A DNA stretch of 8,308 bases from an uncultured Ardenticatenia bacterium. GTDB lineage: Bacteria > Chloroflexota > Anaerolineae > Promineifilales > Promineifilaceae. Shown here one piece after another: positions 6,656 through 8,308 of the stretch. Below the pieces are notes generated by a model. That model had not been told where the DNA came from, searched no databases, and saw only the letters and a program-made list of their open reading frames with translations. The position numbers were made by a program, and so were the translations under genes. Position 1 is the stretch's first letter, and every line of letters begins with the position of its first letter. Where the stretch lies: NCBI GenBank assembly GCA_937858165.1, contig CALLZA010000840.1, positions 1 through 8,308 on the forward strand, in the 5' to 3' direction.

Positions 6656-7184
6656 TTGTTTCTTCTGGCAACGATTTTGCATCGATCGTGGCCGTACTAT
6701 TAAGCTCTGTCACCGCCGCAGCCAGCGCCTCGTTGGCCATCTCCAGCGTCATATCGCGCCAGGTGAAGTCAACGATTCGCGCCGCGGCACGCACGGCGCG
6801 CGTTTCCGGCAACTGCTCGGCCGCGGCCCGGCGGGCGAAAGCCCACCACACCAGCGCCGCACCCCCGCTCCCGATCACCGCGCCCAGCAGCCCGCGCCAC
6901 CACCACGGCCCGCTCAGCAGCAAGGCGACGACCGCCGGCAGCGCCACTCCGGCGACGACGGCCGCCACCCAGCCGGTGCGCCGCAACTGCTCCTCGCGGC
7001 CGGAGCGGCGGGCGGGCTGTCGAGCGCAGTCGGCGCACAGGGGCGCGTCGAGCCGGCGGGTGACCGGGCCGCGCTTCATTTGTAAGGGCAGGCGCTCTGT
7101 CGCGGGCTGCCCGCAGGCGGCGCAGCGGTTGGGGAAGCGCACCATCTCGCCGGGACGCACCCGGAGCGTGATCTGTTGACTCAT
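6621..7184 (-). CDS. Zinc-ribbon membrane protein, function unknown
   Basis: A 187-aa protein from the ATG at 7184. Near the N-terminus are two CxxC pairs, CAAC (C21, C24) and CADC (C50, C53), which should bind one zinc. Two hydrophobic segments follow, about 72-91 and 96-116, with the short turn SGPWWWRG between them. A soluble tail follows, with RIVDFTWRDMTLEMANEAL near 136-154. I know no function. The plan (ribbon, hairpin membrane anchor, cytosolic tail) is common among uncharacterised bacterial proteins. The frame stays open to 7328, and M40 of that longer version is an alternative start, but the extra residues come from a palindromic repeat, so I prefer 7184 despite a weak ribosome site. 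The last about 15 residues, including TTDYTDFTD, are encoded by the downstream repeat and may be an accident of insertion. Confidence 0.7.
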   Translation of the reverse strand: MSQQITLRVRPGEMVRFPNRCAACGQPATERLPLQMKRGPVTRRLDAPLCADCARQPARRSGREEQLRRTGWVAAVVAGVALPAVVALLLSGPWWWRGLLGAVIGSGGAALVWWAFARRAAAEQLPETRAVRAAARIVDFTWRDMTLEMANEALAAAVTELNSTATIDAKSLPEETTDYTDFTDTPE

Positions 7185-7211
7185 GATAACCGGTTGGCGA
7201 GCGGCTGTCAT

Positions 7212-7247
7212 GTGCCATGTGTCAGGTTTTGGGGTGACACATGACAC
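7212..7247. repeat. CATGTGTCA palindrome in the zinc-ribbon leader
   Basis: Arms 7212-7224 and 7235-7247 match at 12 of 13 positions as reverse complements, with a 10-nt G/T-rich loop. The central 9 bp (7216-7224 with 7235-7243) are perfect. The left side contains TGTCATGTG followed by a related CCATGTGTCA, suggesting partial duplication. It lies in the presumed 5' leader of the leftward zinc-ribbon gene, 28 nt before its start. Confidence 0.75.
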
Positions 7248-7274
7248 CTTTGGCCGCGGACGATACCACTCACT

Positions 7275-7303
7275 AGTATAATGGCGCGCTGCGTTATGAG
7301 CAA
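7275..7303 (-). promoter_or_regulatory. Possible promoter of the zinc-ribbon gene
   Basis: On the - strand TTGCTC (7303-7298) is followed after exactly 17 bases by TATACT (7280-7275). The -10 box matches five of six consensus bases, the -35 only three. Transcription would start near 7268 and pass through the 7212-7247 hairpin before the start codon. It could drive the whole leftward unit. This is a pattern match only. Confidence 0.35.
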
Positions 7304-7318
7304 TTGCGGCGTAAGAGA

Positions 7319-7399
7319 CCTCAGGCAAAGAGCGCGAAGAACGCTAAGAAGAATCTTCCTTCTTAGGGGCCTTTGCGTCTTTGCGATCTTTGCCTGAGG
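7319..7399. repeat. Intergenic palindromic repeat, family A copy 2
   Basis: A long imperfect inverted repeat. The left arm (7319-7350) and the reverse complement of the right arm (7360-7399) share CCTCAGGCAAAGA.CGC.AAGA and end in CTAAGAA; the right arm holds about eight extra bases. The left arm matches the 3182-3213 arm at 24 of 32 positions. It encodes nothing credible. It lies between divergent promoters, so it could affect either, or simply be a repeat tolerated there. Confidence 0.85.
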
Positions 7400-7409
7400 C
7401 TCTTTCTGC

Positions 7410-7439
7410 TTGCCGTTGCGGCGGCTGGTGGGGTACATT
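7410..7439 (+). promoter_or_regulatory. Weak candidate promoter for the 7486 gene
   Basis: TTGCCG (7410-7415) and TACATT (7434-7439) are 18 bases apart, each matching four of six consensus positions. It lies just after the family A palindrome and about 47 bases before the start codon. In GC-rich DNA such a match can arise by chance. Confidence 0.22.
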
Positions 7440-7475
7440 TCTCTGGCTGGCCAATCGTCGTCCATCATCGCCCAC

Positions 7476-7480
7476 AGGAG
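7476..7480 (+). promoter_or_regulatory. Shine-Dalgarno deciding the 7486 start
   Basis: AGGAG stands five bases before the ATG at 7486. The same frame is open back to 7381, but that extension is translated palindromic repeat, so this site selects the shorter protein. Confidence 0.8.
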
Positions 7481-7485
7481 ACTCT

Positions 7486-8199
7486 ATGTCTGACACCATG
7501 CCGGAGAGCGACCCGCAATCTGAGCCGACTACCACCCTGGCCCGGCAGCGCGTTGCCATCCGCGCCCGCTGGAACCGGCTGGTCAACACGCCGGAGGCCG
7601 TCAGCGACCGGCGCATCCGCAAGTGGTCGGAGGTGTGGGAGACGGTCATTCTGTCGGTGGCCACCCTCATCACCGCCTGGGCGGGCTATCAGGCGGGGCA
7701 GTGGAACGGCTTGCAGACAGAGCTGAACGTACAGGCACACACGCTACAGTTGCAATCCGGCGTGCTGGATGCTCGCGCCGGACAGATGCAACTGATCGAC
7801 CTGGCCGCCTTCACCAACTGGGCCGAAGCCATGGCCGATGGCAACAGGGTCAAGGCTCGACTGCACGAGGCCCAGTTCCGCGAGGAGTTCCGCGCGGCCT
7901 TTGTCACCTGGCTGGCTACCGATCCACTGAGCGACCCCGACGCGCCGAGCACCCCGTTCGAAATGCCGGAGTACCGCCTGCAACTGCTCGACGAGTCGGC
8001 GCGGCTGAGCCTGAAGGCCGAAGCGCTCAACATCAGCGCGGTCGAGGCGGGGGAGACGTCCAACCAGTACACGCTCTCGGTGGTCATCCTGGCTGGGGCG
8101 GGCCCCCTGGGCGGGCAGGCCCGCCGGGTCCAACGGGGGGGGGTGGGGGCGGGCGGCGGGGCCGGTGCCCCTCTCAACCCTTTTGGGCAGGGTGGTTAG
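7486..8199 (+). CDS. Membrane protein of unknown function, C-terminus corrupted by contig end
   Basis: The 237-residue reading starts after a clear AGGAG site. The N-terminus is a charged, R-rich cytosolic stretch (1-48). One TM helix follows at about 50-69 (VWETVILSVATLITAWAGYQ), then a long helical region rich in Q, A and E with QWNGLQTELNVQA (72-84), and the loop TDPLSDPDAPSTPFEMPEY (145-163). A second helix begins at about 195 (YTLSVVILAG). From memory this plan, including the P-rich D-P-x-A-P loop and a closing second TM helix, matches uncharacterised proteins of Chloroflexota and Actinomycetota. Function is unknown. From about nt 8095 the coding sense collapses: the second helix turns into GPLGG and then a G/A-rich tail within G-runs. 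The true gene probably continues with a hydrophobic helix, and the stop at 8197-8199 is probably false. Confidence 0.7.
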   Translation: MSDTMPESDPQSEPTTTLARQRVAIRARWNRLVNTPEAVSDRRIRKWSEVWETVILSVATLITAWAGYQAGQWNGLQTELNVQAHTLQLQSGVLDARAGQMQLIDLAAFTNWAEAMADGNRVKARLHEAQFREEFRAAFVTWLATDPLSDPDAPSTPFEMPEYRLQLLDESARLSLKAEALNISAVEAGETSNQYTLSVVILAGAGPLGGQARRVQRGGVGAGGGAGAPLNPFGQGG

Positions 8200-8308
8200 G
8201 GGTCTGTGGTGTCTGGAAACCGCCCGACAAACGCCCTAGGGCGGGAGCAGCGTTACAAGGGGCGAACCCAATCAAAAAAAAGCCCACAAAAAAGGCACAT
8301 GGGAAAGG
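8095..8308. other. Contig-edge, low-quality sequence
   Basis: Runs of G (for example at 8137-8145) and of A (around 8273-8280), plus loss of coding character, mirror the left end. I read this as assembly error, not biology. No feature can be supported after 8199. Confidence 0.65.

Larger units (their letters stand above)
7185..7485. other. Divergent intergenic region with two palindromes
   Basis: This gap separates the leftward zinc-ribbon gene from the rightward membrane-protein gene. It holds, in order, the 7212-7247 palindrome, a possible leftward promoter (7275-7303), the 81-bp family A palindrome (7319-7399) and a weak candidate rightward promoter (7410-7439). I see no gene in it; reading frames that cross it are made of repeat sequence. 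Confidence 0.7.

Noticed and set aside
7277..7282. Perfect TATAAT on the + strand
   Set aside because: No TTGACA-like box lies 16-18 bases upstream, and the + gene starts about 200 bases later beyond a long palindrome. The overlapping - strand pair fits better.
7208..7468. - strand frame across the divergent intergenic region
   Set aside because: Most of its residues come from the family A palindrome and it has no ribosome site or domain.
1..8308. tRNA, rRNA, riboswitch, phage, toxin-antitoxin or defence genes
   Set aside because: Looked for in both strands by eye; no such conserved motifs or gene products were found.

Overview
The window looks like a small contig from a GC-rich, free-living bacterium, most probably an Anaerolineae-type member of the Chloroflexota. 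This placement is by impression: the HisKA_3 kinase with a seven-helix N-terminus, the short receiver-like protein, the one-helix hypothetical protein and the many unrelated intergenic palindromes all fit that group. No marker gene here proves it. Both contig ends (about 1-185 and 8095-8308) are full of G, C and A homopolymers and look like poor assembly, so nothing there should be trusted base by base.

Layout. On the + strand, 344-3149 holds a cytidine deaminase (cdd), a seven-TM PAS sensor histidine kinase and its LuxR/NarL-type response regulator. Kinase and regulator are joined by a GTGA overlap. A palindromic repeat and a strong hairpin-plus-T-tract terminator follow. A short protein of unknown function with a receiver-like pattern lies at 3372-3713. 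On the - strand, reading from right to left, come a zinc-ribbon membrane protein (7184 to 6621), etfB (6569 to 5784), etfA (5787 to 4813, ATGA overlap with etfB) and rsgA (4738 to 3800). These four could form one transcription unit. At the right end a + strand membrane protein of unknown function (7486 onward) runs into the damaged contig end.

How the genes relate. EtfB and EtfA make one electron-carrying flavoprotein. RsgA is a 30S ribosome assembly GTPase. The kinase and regulator are a self-contained signalling pair with an unknown signal. I see no defence system, mobile-element gene, CRISPR array or secondary-metabolite cluster.

The notable signal is between the genes. The longer gaps are occupied by long palindromes of at least four different sequence families. 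One pair of palindromes, at 3181-3242 and 7319-7399, belongs to the same family. One fills the whole etfA-rsgA gap and ends at the base next to the rsgA start codon. Another supplies the last residues and stop codon of the zinc-ribbon protein.
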